Counted from the stretch's first letter, positions 7,767 through 17,132 are shown. The stretch: 64,000 nt of DNA from Polaribacter sp. L3A8 (GCF_009796785.1 NZ_CP047026.1:2266501-2330500), one strand, 5' to 3'. A program made the numbers and translations. The notes: a model not told the origin generated them from the letters alone.

Positions 7767-8897
7767 ATGAAAAAAATCGCATTAAAAGTCGTATCCGTAT
7801 TACTCTTATTTGTTTCCATCAACAACTTTGCTGTAGACAAGCCATCATCAGAAAAAACAAAAAAACAAACTATTAAAGTCGCTTTACTACTAGACACCAG
7901 TAGCAGTATGGATGGACTGATAAACCAAGCAAAAGCACAACTTTGGGAAATTGTAAACGAACTTTCGTATGCTAAATACGGCATTGAAAAACCGAATTTA
8001 GAAATTGCTTTGTATGAATATGGAAACTCTACTTTATCTTCTAGAGAAGGATATATTAAACAAGTGTTGCAGTTTAGTAATGACTTAGATGAAATCTCCG
8101 AAAAACTATTTTCTTTAACTACAAGTGGAGGAAATGAGTTTTGCGGACAAGTAATAAAAACGTCTTTAAACGAACTTTCTTGGGGCGAAAATAAAAACGA
8201 TTTAAAAATAATTTTTATTGCAGGTAACGAACCTTTTACACAAGGTAAAATCAATTATAAAGATGCTATTACAGACGCAAAAGAAAAAGATGTAATTATC
8301 AATACGATATTTTGTGGCAACTATTCTACCGGAATTTCTGGAATGTGGAAAGATGGTGCCGATTTGGGGGGTGGCGATTATATGACCATAAATCAAGATA
8401 AAAAAATTGTGCATGTAGTAACTCCTTATGATGATGACATTATCATTCTAAACAAAAGATTGAACAAGACTTATATTTATTACGGAATCAATGGATATTC
8501 TAAATTTTCTTCTCAGAAAGAACAAGATATGAATGCTGAATTTTTAGATGAAGTGGTTATTGTTAAACGTGCCGTTAGTAAAAGTTCTCGTTTGTACGAC
8601 AATTCTTCTTGGGATTTGGTAGATGCTGATAAAAAGCAAAAAGTAGATTATAATAAAATTGAAAAAGAAAAACTGCCGAAAGAATTACAAAATAAATCTG
8701 AAATTGAAATTAAAAATTATGTAAAATCGAAAGCAAAAGAACGAACTGAAATTCAGCAAAAAATTAAAGAATTAGATGCAAAAAGAAGAAGTTTTATTGC
8801 TAAAAAACAAAAAGAAGGCAGTAATAAAAATGAGCTAGACAATGTTATGATCAAGGCTATAAAAAGACAAGCAAAATTAAAAAATTACGCTTGGTAA
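7767..8897 (+). CDS. Secreted von Willebrand factor A domain protein
   Basis: A 376-residue protein with an N-terminal signal sequence (about 1-23) and one VWA domain. The metal-ion-dependent adhesion site is intact: Asp43, Ser45 and Ser47 in LLLDTSSSMDG, then a Thr in the TTSGGNEFCG loop and an Asp/Asn-rich third loop. Such domains bind protein ligands through a divalent cation. The C-terminal 110 residues are charged and helical with many Lys/Glu, ending KRQAKLKNYAW. The gene stands alone with 208 bases upstream and repeat family D downstream. It does not sit next to the MoxR-type ATPase found with aerotolerance-type VWA genes, so I do not assign a specific role. Confidence 0.8.
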   Translation: MKKIALKVVSVLLLFVSINNFAVDKPSSEKTKKQTIKVALLLDTSSSMDGLINQAKAQLWEIVNELSYAKYGIEKPNLEIALYEYGNSTLSSREGYIKQVLQFSNDLDEISEKLFSLTTSGGNEFCGQVIKTSLNELSWGENKNDLKIIFIAGNEPFTQGKINYKDAITDAKEKDVIINTIFCGNYSTGISGMWKDGADLGGGDYMTINQDKKIVHVVTPYDDDIIILNKRLNKTYIYYGINGYSKFSSQKEQDMNAEFLDEVVIVKRAVSKSSRLYDNSSWDLVDADKKQKVDYNKIEKEKLPKELQNKSEIEIKNYVKSKAKERTEIQQKIKELDAKRRSFIAKKQKEGSNKNELDNVMIKAIKRQAKLKNYAW

Positions 8898-8921
8898 AAG
8901 GTAATATTGCAGCTACCTAGA

Positions 8922-9005
8922 GCATTTCATAGAGATTCACGGAGAAAAAACATTAGACCTTCTCTATGAGTCTCTGTGATTTTACTCTGTGAATCTTTCT
9001 GTTAT
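8922..9005. repeat. Dispersed repeat family D, second cluster
   Basis: AGAGATTCACGGAG at the left and GAGTCTCTGTGATTTTACTC plus CTGTGAATCTTTCTGTTATA at the right form an inverted pair closely related to the cluster at 5108-5323. It lies between two convergent genes and may fold as a transcript end. Confidence 0.6.
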
Positions 9006-9018
9006 AACTATACTTATT

Positions 9019-9810
9019 TTACACCTCAATTGAAACCACCAAACCTTCGTTACTTCTTACATTAAAGACAGTTTCGTCTTCAAAAATTAAATATTGTCCT
9101 TTTATTCCAACCAATGTTCCTGTATAAGTTGGCGTTTTAATTAAGTTTAAACTTTTAGGTTTTAAAGGATATTTTACAACCGGAAAGTTAATATGTGTCT
9201 CAACATTATCTTCAATAAAATACTGTTTTGCTTCTTCTGGGATAAACTCTTTTAATCGATCTCTCCATTCCATTAAGCTTACATCTTCAACGTCATTCTT
9301 TAACATTTTACGCCAATTGGTTTTATCTGCCACATAATCTTTTAAAGCAACCTCGGTAATACCTGCTAAATAACGGTTGGGAGTTTCTACTATTTCAATA
9401 GCTTCATGCGCTCCTTGATCTATCCAACGTGTTGGCACTTGTTGTTTTCTTGTAACACCAACTTTTACATTGCTAGAATTTGCCAAATACACAATATGTG
9501 GCTTTAATTGCACTGCTTGCTCATAAGCCAAATCTCTATCTTCTATGCCTAAATGTGCTTTACTTAATTCTGGTTTCATAATCCAATCTGCAGCACTAGG
9601 AATCTCAAAAAAACAAGATTTACAAAAACCTTGTCTATAAATTGTCTTTTCTAAATGGCAGTTTAAACATTCATAAGTAATAAACTTTATTGTTATTTCT
9701 TTATTTAACAACTGATTCATGTTTATAAAATCAGTTTTCATATCTAAATAATACTGAATTTGTTCTGCATTTTCAGTCATCATTTTTTTTAAAACTCCTT
9801 GGTAAATCAT
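9019..9810 (-). CDS. DUF2797 family protein with zinc-ribbon and GIY-YIG-like core
   Basis: A protein of the DUF2797 family, function unknown. I chose the ATG at 9810 (263 residues, MIYQGVLKKM) over the upstream ATG at 9873, which would leave only 19 bases to the divergent GH3-like gene. Two CxxC pairs (CLNC and CKSC, 11 residues apart, near residues 50-70) look like a zinc ribbon. The next segment, HIVYLANSSNVKVGVTR with a later RWIDQGA, resembles the GIY-YIG/T5orf172 nuclease fold in pattern; this is my own comparison and not proof of activity. The C-terminal third contains a small beta domain (GTLVGIKGQYLIFEDETVFN). It is widespread as a single-copy gene in Flavobacteria. Confidence 0.8.
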   Translation of the reverse strand: MIYQGVLKKMMTENAEQIQYYLDMKTDFINMNQLLNKEITIKFITYECLNCHLEKTIYRQGFCKSCFFEIPSAADWIMKPELSKAHLGIEDRDLAYEQAVQLKPHIVYLANSSNVKVGVTRKQQVPTRWIDQGAHEAIEIVETPNRYLAGITEVALKDYVADKTNWRKMLKNDVEDVSLMEWRDRLKEFIPEEAKQYFIEDNVETHINFPVVKYPLKPKSLNLIKTPTYTGTLVGIKGQYLIFEDETVFNVRSNEGLVVSIEV

Positions 9811-9892
9811 CGCACAAATTTTAGTATTTTTAAACTTCGGTTTTAAAACGATAATTGTTCTAAAATCGTTCAAAACAAACTTACGAATTTCT

Positions 9893-11410
9893 ATGGCTTT
9901 TCAAATTATCAATTCTATAATTTCTTGGTTTTTAAAGAAACGGAAACATCAAATAGAACTATTTTTAAAATACCCTATTGATGTACAAAATGAATTATTG
10001 TTAAAGCTTGTAAATACCGCTAAAAACACAGAAATTGGTAAAAAACATAACTTTGCTAGTATAAAAAATCATAAAGATTTTTCAAAAAATGTTCCTATTC
10101 AGAAATATGAAACTTTTGAACCTTTAATAGAACGATGTAGAAAAGGCGAGCAAAATTTATTTTGGCCAACAGAAATTGAATGGTTTGCAAAAAGTAGCGG
10201 AACCACCAACGCAAAAAGTAAATTTATACCTGTTTCTGATGAAGCTCTTGAAGATTGCCACATGAAAGCAGGTAAAGACATGTTGTGTAATTATATAAAC
10301 AACAATCCAGATACGCAGTTATTTACAGGTAAAGGCTTAAGATTGGGTGGCAGTTCTGAAGTATATCAAGATAATGGTTCTTATTTTGGAGATTTATCTG
10401 CAATCATCATAGAAAACATGCCTTTTTGGGCAGATTTTAGCTCTGCTCCTAGTCAAGAAGTTGCTTTAATGAGCGATTGGGAAACAAAAATGGATGCTAT
10501 TATTGATGAAACCATCAACGAGAATATTACCAGTTTAGCAGGCGTACCAAGTTGGATGTTAGTTTTACTAAACCGTGTTTTAGAACGTTCTGGTAAAGAC
10601 AATATTTTAGAAGTTTGGCCTAATTTAGAAGTCTATTTTCATGGAGGTGTAAACTTTAATCCCTACAGAGAGCAATACAAAAAAATTATACCCAAACAGC
10701 GTTTTAAATATTACGAAATTTACAATGCTTCCGAAGGATTTTTTGCCATTCAGGATAGAAATAACTCCAAAGAATTATTGTTGATGTTAGATTACGGAAT
10801 ATTCTATGAATTTATTCCGATGAGTGAATACAAAGGTGAAAACTCGAATACAATTACACTTGCTGATGTAAAAAAAGACATCGATTATGCTTTAATTATT
10901 ACTACAAATGGTGGTTTATGGCGTTATTTAATTGGTGACACCATTCGTTTTACATCTTTAGAACCATACCGAATTAAAATTACAGGACGTACAAAACATT
11001 ATATAAACGTCTTTGGAGAAGAATTAAACATCGAAAATGTAGAAGATGCTTTAAAACTAGCTTGCGAAAAAACAGCAGCTACCATTTCTGATTATACTGT
11101 TGGACCTATTTTTATGGAAGGTAAAGAAAAAGGTGGTCATGAGTGGATTATAGAATTTAGTAAAAAACCAGATTCTATGGGGTATTTTTCTGAAGTCTTA
11201 GACAACGCCTTAAAATCTATAAACTCAGATTACGAGGCAAAACGCTATTTAAACATTACTTTAATGGCACCAAAAGTGCATCAAGCAGAAGAAGGTTTAT
11301 TTTACAGTTGGCTTAAGAAAAAGCACAAATTAGGCGGGCAACATAAAGTACCAAGATTATCTAATTCTAGAGATTTTCTAGAAGAATTATTACTCTTAAA
11401 AAAATCTTAA
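9893..11410 (+). CDS. GH3 auxin-responsive promoter family protein (acyl-adenylating enzyme fold)
   Basis: A 505-residue member of the GH3 family, related to the ANL acyl-adenylate-forming enzymes. Plant members conjugate amino acids to hormones; bacterial members have no settled substrate. Visible ATP-binding motifs are SSGTTNAKSKFIPVSDE (about residues 102-118, the phosphate loop), a YYEIYNASEGFFAIQ segment (the second ATP motif) and the YLIGDTIRFT hinge region followed by ITGRTKHYINVFGEEL. Length is normal for bacterial GH3 proteins. The next gene, a TonB receptor, starts 80 bases downstream on the same strand without a visible terminator, so co-transcription is possible but a functional link is not evident. 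Confidence 0.87.
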   Translation: MAFQIINSIISWFLKKRKHQIELFLKYPIDVQNELLLKLVNTAKNTEIGKKHNFASIKNHKDFSKNVPIQKYETFEPLIERCRKGEQNLFWPTEIEWFAKSSGTTNAKSKFIPVSDEALEDCHMKAGKDMLCNYINNNPDTQLFTGKGLRLGGSSEVYQDNGSYFGDLSAIIIENMPFWADFSSAPSQEVALMSDWETKMDAIIDETINENITSLAGVPSWMLVLLNRVLERSGKDNILEVWPNLEVYFHGGVNFNPYREQYKKIIPKQRFKYYEIYNASEGFFAIQDRNNSKELLLMLDYGIFYEFIPMSEYKGENSNTITLADVKKDIDYALIITTNGGLWRYLIGDTIRFTSLEPYRIKITGRTKHYINVFGEELNIENVEDALKLACEKTAATISDYTVGPIFMEGKEKGGHEWIIEFSKKPDSMGYFSEVLDNALKSINSDYEAKRYLNITLMAPKVHQAEEGLFYSWLKKKHKLGGQHKVPRLSNSRDFLEELLLLKKS

Positions 11411-11490
11411 AATTATTTTTATTTTTACTTAATAGGCATGATTTTTGATAAATGAACATAGATTTCATCAACATCAAAAAAAGCCTTACT

Positions 11491-13899
11491 ATGATTAAAA
11501 AAGTTACTTTTATTTTATTTCTTTTTTCTTTCAGTTTCACATCAAATGCACAAATTTTAACCATCGTTAATACAGAAACTAAAGAACAATTAGAGCAAGT
11601 AACTATCTTTAATAAAGAAACTAACGATTACGTTACAACAAACGGAAAAGGACAAGCAGATATTAGTGATTTTAAAAATACTAAAGAACTAGAAATACGA
11701 TTTCTTGGTTTTAAAACACAAATTAAAAGCTACCAAGCGTTAGAAAAAAACAACTTTCTGGTAAAGTTAACTCCTACTATTTTAAGAATTGATGAAATTG
11801 TTATTTCAGCGACCAAATGGAAACAGAAAAAATCTGATTTAGCCTCTAAAGTGAGTATTATTTCTCCGAAAGAAGTAGAATTAATGAACACACAAACCGC
11901 CGCAGACTTACTTACAGTTTCCGGAAAAGTATTTGTTCAGAAAAGTCAACAAGGTGGTGGAAGCCCAATGATAAGAGGTTTTGCTACCAATAGATTGTTA
12001 TACACCATTGATGGAGTTAGAATGAATAACGCCATTTTTAGAGCGGGTAATATTCAGAATGTAATTTCTTTAGATCCTTTTACAATAGAAGAAACAGAGA
12101 TTATTTTTGGACCTGGTTCTGTTATTTACGGAAGTGATGCTATTGGTGCTGTTATGAGTTTTAAAACGTTATCTGCAAACTTATCTTTAGATGACGAAAC
12201 CTTAATTACTGGTAAAGCAATTACACGCTTCTCTTCTGCAAATGAAGAAAAAACATATCATGCAGATTTTAATTTAGGGTATAAAAAATGGGCGTTTGTT
12301 ACCAGTTTAAGCTACAATGATTATGGCGATTTAAAAATGGGAAGCAATGGACCTGAAGAATATCTAAGAAATTCTTATGTAGAAAGACAAAACAATCAAG
12401 ATGTTGTAATTACAAACAAGGATCCTAAAATGCAAGTACCTTCTGGCTATACGCAAACCAACTTAATGCAAAAAGTACGTTTTAAACCTAATGAAACTTG
12501 GAACTTTGAATATGGTTTTCATTTATCTGAAACCTCTAGCTATTCTAGATACGACAGACATTTAAGAACAAAAAAAGGAGATCCTCGTTATGGAGAATGG
12601 AGCTATGGCCCACAAAAGTGGATGATGAATAATTTTGAAATCAATAAAAAAGGAGCGAGTTCTTTTTATGATGATGTTACTTTAAGATTAACCTATCAAA
12701 AATTTGATGAAAGCAGAATTAGTAGAGATTTTAATGATAACGGAAGAGAAACAAGAACAGAAAGAGTAGATGCCTATTCTACCAACTTAGATTTCTCTAA
12801 AAGTTTAAGTAGAAAAAGCAAATTATTTTACGGGGCAGAATATGTTTATAATGATGTAAATTCTAACGGAGTAAACACAAATATTGACACCAATGTTTCT
12901 GTAGAAGGACCAAGTAGATACCCAGATTCTAACTGGTCTTCTTTAGGTATTTATGCTTCTAATCAGTACGATTTTTCTAAAAAATGGGTTTTGCAATCTG
13001 GTTTACGTTATAACTTTTACAGTTTAAACGCTACGTTTGATACCACATTTTATCCTTTACCATTTACAGAAGCAAAAATAAATGACAGCGCATTAACAGG
13101 TAGTTTAGGTTTGGTTTTTAGACCTAAAGAAGATTGGTTGTTAAGTGCAAACTTCTCTACTGCTTTCCGTTCACCTAATGTAGATGATGTTGGTAAAATT
13201 TTCGATTCAGAACCTGGTTCTGTAGTAGTTCCCAATCCAGATTTAAAAGCAGAATACGCTTACAATACAGATATTTCTGTTGCTAAAACTTTTGGCGATT
13301 ACTTAAAAATAGAAGTAACTGGTTTTTATACCAATTTAAAAGACGCTATGGTAAAAAGAGATTTTACGTTAAATGGCGAAACCGAAATGATGTATGACGG
13401 AGAATTAAGCAATATACAAGCAATTCAAAATGCGGCTGTAGCTAATGTATATGGTTTTCAAACAGGTTTTGAAGCTGAACTAGGAAGTGGAATTGGATTT
13501 TCATCAACAGTGAGTTATCAAAAAGGAGAAGAAGAGTTAGACAACGGAGACACCAGCCCTTCTAGACACGCTGCTCCTTGGTTTGGTACAACTAGATTAA
13601 CTTATAATGCAAATAAATTAAAAGCACAATTATACGCAGACTACAGTGGTTCTGTTGCTTATGATGATTTACCTGATAGTGAAAAAGCAAAAGATTATAT
13701 CTATGCAATTGATGGTAATGGAAACCCATATTCGCCTTCTTATTTAACATTAAACTTAAAAACATCTTATCGATTTACCGATAATTTATTAATTTCAACG
13801 GGTTTAGAAAACATCACAGACAAACGTTATAGACCTTATAGTTCTGGAATTGTTTCTCCTGGCAGAAATTTTGTAATCTCTTTAAAAGCTACTATTTAA
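11491..13899 (+). CDS. TonB-dependent outer-membrane receptor (heme/siderophore-receptor-like)
   Basis: An outer-membrane receptor of about 802 residues. The ATG at 11491 is preferred over the one at 11452 because it starts a signal peptide (MIKKVTFILFLFSFSFTSNAQ). A carboxypeptidase-like beta domain follows (about 22-100), then the plug with QQGGGSPMIRGFATNRLLY and TIDGVRMNNAIFRAGN, and a 22-strand-type barrel ending in a hydrophobic C-terminus (NFVISLKATI). The GGSPMIRGF/DGVRMNNA pattern is usual in TonB receptors of the hemoglobin/transferrin type and in CirA-like proteins, so an iron or heme ligand is a reasonable guess, not established. The stop is one base from the end of the convergent polyprenyl synthase gene, with no terminator between. 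Confidence 0.88.
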   Translation: MIKKVTFILFLFSFSFTSNAQILTIVNTETKEQLEQVTIFNKETNDYVTTNGKGQADISDFKNTKELEIRFLGFKTQIKSYQALEKNNFLVKLTPTILRIDEIVISATKWKQKKSDLASKVSIISPKEVELMNTQTAADLLTVSGKVFVQKSQQGGGSPMIRGFATNRLLYTIDGVRMNNAIFRAGNIQNVISLDPFTIEETEIIFGPGSVIYGSDAIGAVMSFKTLSANLSLDDETLITGKAITRFSSANEEKTYHADFNLGYKKWAFVTSLSYNDYGDLKMGSNGPEEYLRNSYVERQNNQDVVITNKDPKMQVPSGYTQTNLMQKVRFKPNETWNFEYGFHLSETSSYSRYDRHLRTKKGDPRYGEWSYGPQKWMMNNFEINKKGASSFYDDVTLRLTYQKFDESRISRDFNDNGRETRTERVDAYSTNLDFSKSLSRKSKLFYGAEYVYNDVNSNGVNTNIDTNVSVEGPSRYPDSNWSSLGIYASNQYDFSKKWVLQSGLRYNFYSLNATFDTTFYPLPFTEAKINDSALTGSLGLVFRPKEDWLLSANFSTAFRSPNVDDVGKIFDSEPGSVVVPNPDLKAEYAYNTDISVAKTFGDYLKIEVTGFYTNLKDAMVKRDFTLNGETEMMYDGELSNIQAIQNAAVANVYGFQTGFEAELGSGIGFSSTVSYQKGEEELDNGDTSPSRHAAPWFGTTRLTYNANKLKAQLYADYSGSVAYDDLPDSEKAKDYIYAIDGNGNPYSPSYLTLNLKTSYRFTDNLLISTGLENITDKRYRPYSSGIVSPGRNFVISLKATI

Positions 13900-13900
13900 T

Positions 13901-14878
13901 CTAAATTTTACGTTCTACAACGTAATCGATCATTCTTAGTAAAGAATCTTTATATGCAGATGTAGGGAAATCTTCTAAAATTGCCAAAGCTTTGTTTTTG
14001 TAATCATTCATCTTGGTGGTTGTATACTCTATACCACCTTTTTCTTTTACAAAAGCAATTACCTCTTTAACTCGTTTTTTATTTTTGTTATGTTTTTTAA
14101 CAGAATTAATCAACCAAGATTTCTCCTTTTTAGAACAGTTATTTAAGGTGTAAATTAAAGGCAATGTCATTTTTTGTTCTTTAATATCAATACCTGTAGG
14201 TTTGCCAATATTGGCTTCTGTATAATCAAACAAATCATCTTTAATCTGAAAAGCAATACCAATATACTCACCAAATTTTCGCATTTTTCGAACACAATCT
14301 TGATTTGCACCAACAGAAGCAGCTCCAATACCACAACAAGCAGCAATTAATGTTGCTGTCTTTTTTCTTATTATATCAAAATAAACGGCTTCTGTAATGT
14401 CTAACTTTCTGGCCTTTTCTATTTGCAGTAATTCACCTTCACTCATTTCTCTAACAGCAATAGAAATTAATTTTAGCAAATCGAAATCTTCATTATCTAT
14501 GGATAATAACAACCCTTTTGATAATAAAAAATCTCCCACTAAAACCGCAATCTTATTTTTCCAAAGTGCATTTACAGAGAAAAAACCTCTACGCCTGTTA
14601 CTATCATCTACCACATCATCATGTACCAAAGTTGCTGTGTGAATTAATTCTACCACAGAAGCACCACGATAGGTTCTTTCATCAAAACCACCATTAGAAA
14701 CCATTTTTGCTACCAAAAAAACAAACATTGGTCGCATTTGTTTCCCTTTTCTACGAACGATATAATAGGTTATCCTGTTTAAAAGCGGAACTTTAGACAA
14801 CATAGATTCTTTAAACTTTTCTTCAAAGAGTTCCATTTCATTTTTAATGGGAAGTTTTATAAGCTCTACTGGTTTCAT
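13901..14878 (-). CDS. Long-chain polyprenyl diphosphate synthase
   Basis: A trans-prenyltransferase that extends allylic diphosphates with IPP, most likely making the side chain of menaquinone. Starting at the ATG at 14878 gives 325 residues; the upstream ATG at 14908 overlaps a TACTTTTG promoter element and is unlikely. The first Asp-rich motif is in LIHTATLVHDDVVDDSNRRRG and the second in GIAFQIKDDLFDYTE, both complete. The small residues before the first motif fit a long-chain enzyme rather than a farnesyl or geranylgeranyl synthase. Exact chain length cannot be read; Flavobacteriaceae usually contain MK-6. It converges with the TonB receptor at 13899. Confidence 0.9.
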   Translation of the reverse strand: MKPVELIKLPIKNEMELFEEKFKESMLSKVPLLNRITYYIVRRKGKQMRPMFVFLVAKMVSNGGFDERTYRGASVVELIHTATLVHDDVVDDSNRRRGFFSVNALWKNKIAVLVGDFLLSKGLLLSIDNEDFDLLKLISIAVREMSEGELLQIEKARKLDITEAVYFDIIRKKTATLIAACCGIGAASVGANQDCVRKMRKFGEYIGIAFQIKDDLFDYTEANIGKPTGIDIKEQKMTLPLIYTLNNCSKKEKSWLINSVKKHNKNKKRVKEVIAFVKEKGGIEYTTTKMNDYKNKALAILEDFPTSAYKDSLLRMIDYVVERKI

Positions 14879-14905
14879 TAACGACTGTTTATCCTGATAA
14901 AAAAC

Positions 14906-14913
14906 CAAAAGTA
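14906..14913 (-). promoter_or_regulatory. Bacteroidota -7 element (TACTTTTG) for polyprenyl synthase
   Basis: On the minus strand TACTTTTG matches TAnnTTTG. It lies 27 bases before the ATG at 14878 and overlaps the alternative ATG at 14908. No clear TTG at -33 was found. Confidence 0.4.
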
Positions 14914-15109
14914 AAGAAATAAATTAAGATGTTTTTGTTTGAAACCTTAATCTTTTAAAACGGATATTTATTATTAATTTTTAGGATAAAGTAATTAGCG
15001 ATTATTACAAGAACAATCTTTTTTTACTTACCTAATAAATCTATTTAATTCGTATTGAATTTTAAATTTCGATTATCTTTCGCTTTTAAAAATTACAAAT
15101 TAAATTACT

Positions 15110-15706
15110 ATGCAAAATATTCATTTCCCGGTTACTTTCGAGTTTAAAATATCTACGTTCGCCAACGATTTTACAGCAAAAGATAGTAGCGGAAAACCGA
15201 TTGCTTATGTGCGTCAGAAAATGTTTAAGCTAAAAGAAGATATTAGTATTTACGAGAATGATACCAAATCTAAATTAAACTATAAAATTAAAGCTGATAA
15301 ATGGTTAGACTTTTCTACTGCTTATTCTTTTTTTGATGAAAAGGATAAAGAGTTTGGAAAAGTGGCTAGAAAAGGATGGAAATCTCTTTGGAATGCTCAT
15401 TATGAAATTATTGACCAACATGAAAAACAGCAATATGTAATTAACGAGAAAAATCCTTGGGTAAAAGTATTAGACTCTTTACTTGGTGAAATTCCTGTTT
15501 TAAGTTTCTTTACAGGATATCTTTTTAACCCAACTTACCTAGTTAAAAATAACGAAGGTAAAACGGTTGTTGAACTTAAAAAGTTAAAGTCCTTTTTTGG
15601 TAGAAACTTCGAGGTTTCTAAAATTGGAGAACTAGATAGCGATGATGACGATAGAGTGATGCTTTCTTTAATGATGTTTGTCTTATTAGAAAGAAGAAGA
15701 GGTTAA
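15110..15706 (+). CDS. LURP-one-related (tubby-like fold) protein
   Basis: A 198-residue protein matching the LURP-one-related pattern: repeated beta hairpins with AYVRQKMFKLKEDISIYEN near the N-terminus, then YKIKADKWLDFSTAYSFFD, an ARKGWKSLWNAHYEII segment and a hydrophobic region around residue 135 (PVLSFFTGYLFNPTYLV). The C-terminus has a DSDDDDR acidic loop followed by a hydrophobic helix (MLSLMMFVLLERRRG), as in membrane-tethered tubby-like proteins. No signal peptide is seen. Function of the bacterial members is unknown. A possible promoter lies at 15055-15081 (TTG-N16-TATCTTTC). A perfect palindrome ends the transcript 22 bases after the stop. Confidence 0.7.
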   Translation: MQNIHFPVTFEFKISTFANDFTAKDSSGKPIAYVRQKMFKLKEDISIYENDTKSKLNYKIKADKWLDFSTAYSFFDEKDKEFGKVARKGWKSLWNAHYEIIDQHEKQQYVINEKNPWVKVLDSLLGEIPVLSFFTGYLFNPTYLVKNNEGKTVVELKKLKSFFGRNFEVSKIGELDSDDDDRVMLSLMMFVLLERRRG

Positions 15707-15728
15707 AACCAACATCTTAAAACATAAA

Positions 15729-15768
15729 AAAAGCGCTCAACAGATTTTAAAATCTGTTGAGCGCTTTT
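15729..15768. terminator. Bidirectional terminator, perfect 40-bp palindrome
   Basis: Bases 15729-15748 and 15749-15768 are exact inverse complements with no spacer (AAAAGCGCTCAACAGATTTT and its complement), with A and T runs at the ends. It lies between the convergent LURP-one-related gene and rlmN, and would serve both. Confidence 0.88.
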
Positions 15769-15799
15769 TATTTTGTGTATAATTTTCTAAACAGAAATA

Positions 15800-16837
15800 T
15801 TAAGATTTATTTGCTAATTGTCCGCAAGCAGCATCAATATCTTTACCTCTACTTCTTCTTACATTTACAGTAATATCATTCATTTCTAAATTAGAAATAT
15901 AATTGTTTATTGCAGAAGAACTAGCTTGTTGAAACTCGCCATCATCAATAGGGTTGTATTCTATTAAGTTTACTTTACAAGGCACTGCTTTACAAAATGC
16001 TACTAATGCCTTTATATCTTCTTTTTTATCGTTAATACCATCCCAAACAATGTATTCGTAGGTAATTTCTCTACCTGTTTTTTCGTACCAATATTCTAAA
16101 GATTCTTTTAAATCTTTTAATGGAAAAGTAGTATTAAAAGGCATAATTGTAGTTCTAACCTCATCGATTGCAGAGTGTAAAGAAACAGCTAAATTAAATT
16201 TAGCGTCTTCATCTGCCATCATTTTAATCATTTTTGGCACTCCAGATGTAGAAACTGTAATTCTTTTAGACGACATACCTAAACCTTCTGGAGAGGTAAT
16301 CATCTCTATAGATTTCATCATGTTTTTATAGTTCATTAAGGGTTCTCCCATTCCCATAAAAACAATGTTTGTTAATTTTTTATTATAGTACAATCTGCTT
16401 TGTTGGTCTATTACTACAACTTGATCGTAAATTTCATCTGGGTTTAGATTACGCATTCTTTTTAAGCGCGAAGTTGCACAGAATTTACAATCTAAACTAC
16501 AACCAACTTGACTAGAAACACAAGCTGTTGTTCTTTTTTCTGTAGGTATTAAAACAGACTCCACAATTAAACCATCGTGTAATTTAATTCCGTTTTTTAT
16601 GGTTCCGTCTTTACTTTTTTGCATAGAATCTACTTTGATATGATTAATCACAAAGTTAGCTTCTAACATTTCTCTAGTTTCTTTAGAAATGTTTGTCATT
16701 GCATCAAAAGTATGTAAAGACTTACTCCAAAGCCATTCATACACTTGGTTTCCTCTAAAAGCTTTATCGCCATTTTCTACAAAAAAATCGCGTAATTGTT
16801 CTTTAGTTAAGGCTCTTATGTCTTTCTTTTTATCCAA
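15800..16837 (-). CDS. rlmN: Dual-specificity 23S rRNA/tRNA adenine C2-methyltransferase RlmN
   Basis: A 345-residue radical-SAM enzyme that methylates C2 of A2503 in 23S rRNA and A37 of some tRNAs. The cluster-binding motif is CSLDCKFCATSRLKRMRNL (CxxxCxxC). The methyl-carrying cysteine is in the C-terminal DAACGQLANKS, and the second conserved cysteine is in TTACVSSQVGC. GMGEPLMNYKN and the SVALHSA-like LAVSLHSAIDE stretch are also present. The spacing and length match RlmN rather than the resistance enzyme Cfr. A possible -7 element (TATTTTTG, 16890-16897) lies upstream. It ends at the shared palindromic terminator. Confidence 0.96.
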   Translation of the reverse strand: MDKKKDIRALTKEQLRDFFVENGDKAFRGNQVYEWLWSKSLHTFDAMTNISKETREMLEANFVINHIKVDSMQKSKDGTIKNGIKLHDGLIVESVLIPTEKRTTACVSSQVGCSLDCKFCATSRLKRMRNLNPDEIYDQVVVIDQQSRLYYNKKLTNIVFMGMGEPLMNYKNMMKSIEMITSPEGLGMSSKRITVSTSGVPKMIKMMADEDAKFNLAVSLHSAIDEVRTTIMPFNTTFPLKDLKESLEYWYEKTGREITYEYIVWDGINDKKEDIKALVAFCKAVPCKVNLIEYNPIDDGEFQQASSSAINNYISNLEMNDITVNVRRSRGKDIDAACGQLANKS

Positions 16838-16889
16838 AATAATTATTATTTAAAAAAATCAAAGTTTAATGATTAAAAATTGACCGCTG

Positions 16890-16897
16890 CAAAAATA
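16890..16897 (-). promoter_or_regulatory. Bacteroidota -7 element (TATTTTTG) for rlmN
   Basis: The minus strand reads TATTTTTG, matching TAnnTTTG, 52 bases before the rlmN ATG. No convincing TTG lies at the expected distance upstream. Confidence 0.35.
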
Positions 16898-16939
16898 CGT
16901 ATATAATTTGAGGTTATACCTTTTGTTGGCAAGTAGGTT

Positions 16940-17069
16940 GCGTTAGCGATTACTCATCCTTTAATATTGTTATTGAAATCGTGAATGCTTTGCATTTGAA
17001 ATGGAAATCCTTTTGTGAGGTACGAACAAAAGATTGTAGTGTAAAGCGCGACCTTTTTAGGGAACGCCC
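16940..17069 (-). repeat. Dispersed repeat family B, full-length copy
   Basis: Read on the minus strand, it starts GGGCGTTCCC, continues GGTCGCGCTTTACACTACAA and ends at GCTAACGC. The copy at 20377-20550 has the same ends and interior words (GGGCGTTCCC, GGTCGGGCTTTGCGCTACAA, CCCTAACGC) on the opposite strand. It lies between rlmN and queA and contains no gene. Confidence 0.75.
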
Positions 17070-17078
17070 AAATAAAAA

Positions 17079-17110
17079 AAAGGTTGATAATTTAATAATT
17101 ATCAACCTTT
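17079..17110. terminator. Terminator after queA
   Basis: A perfect 14-bp stem (17079-17092 with 17097-17110) and a 4-base loop, with flanking A and T runs. It lies 22 bases past the queA stop on the minus strand. Confidence 0.82.
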
Positions 17111-17132
17111 AAATTTTAAATTCTTAAAAGAA

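Noticed and set aside
7767..8897. Bat aerotolerance operon (VWA protein)
   Set aside because: There is no MoxR ATPase, no other Bat gene and no C-terminal membrane helix.
15800..16837. Cfr-type resistance methyltransferase
   Set aside because: Length, chromosomal context and motifs are those of RlmN.
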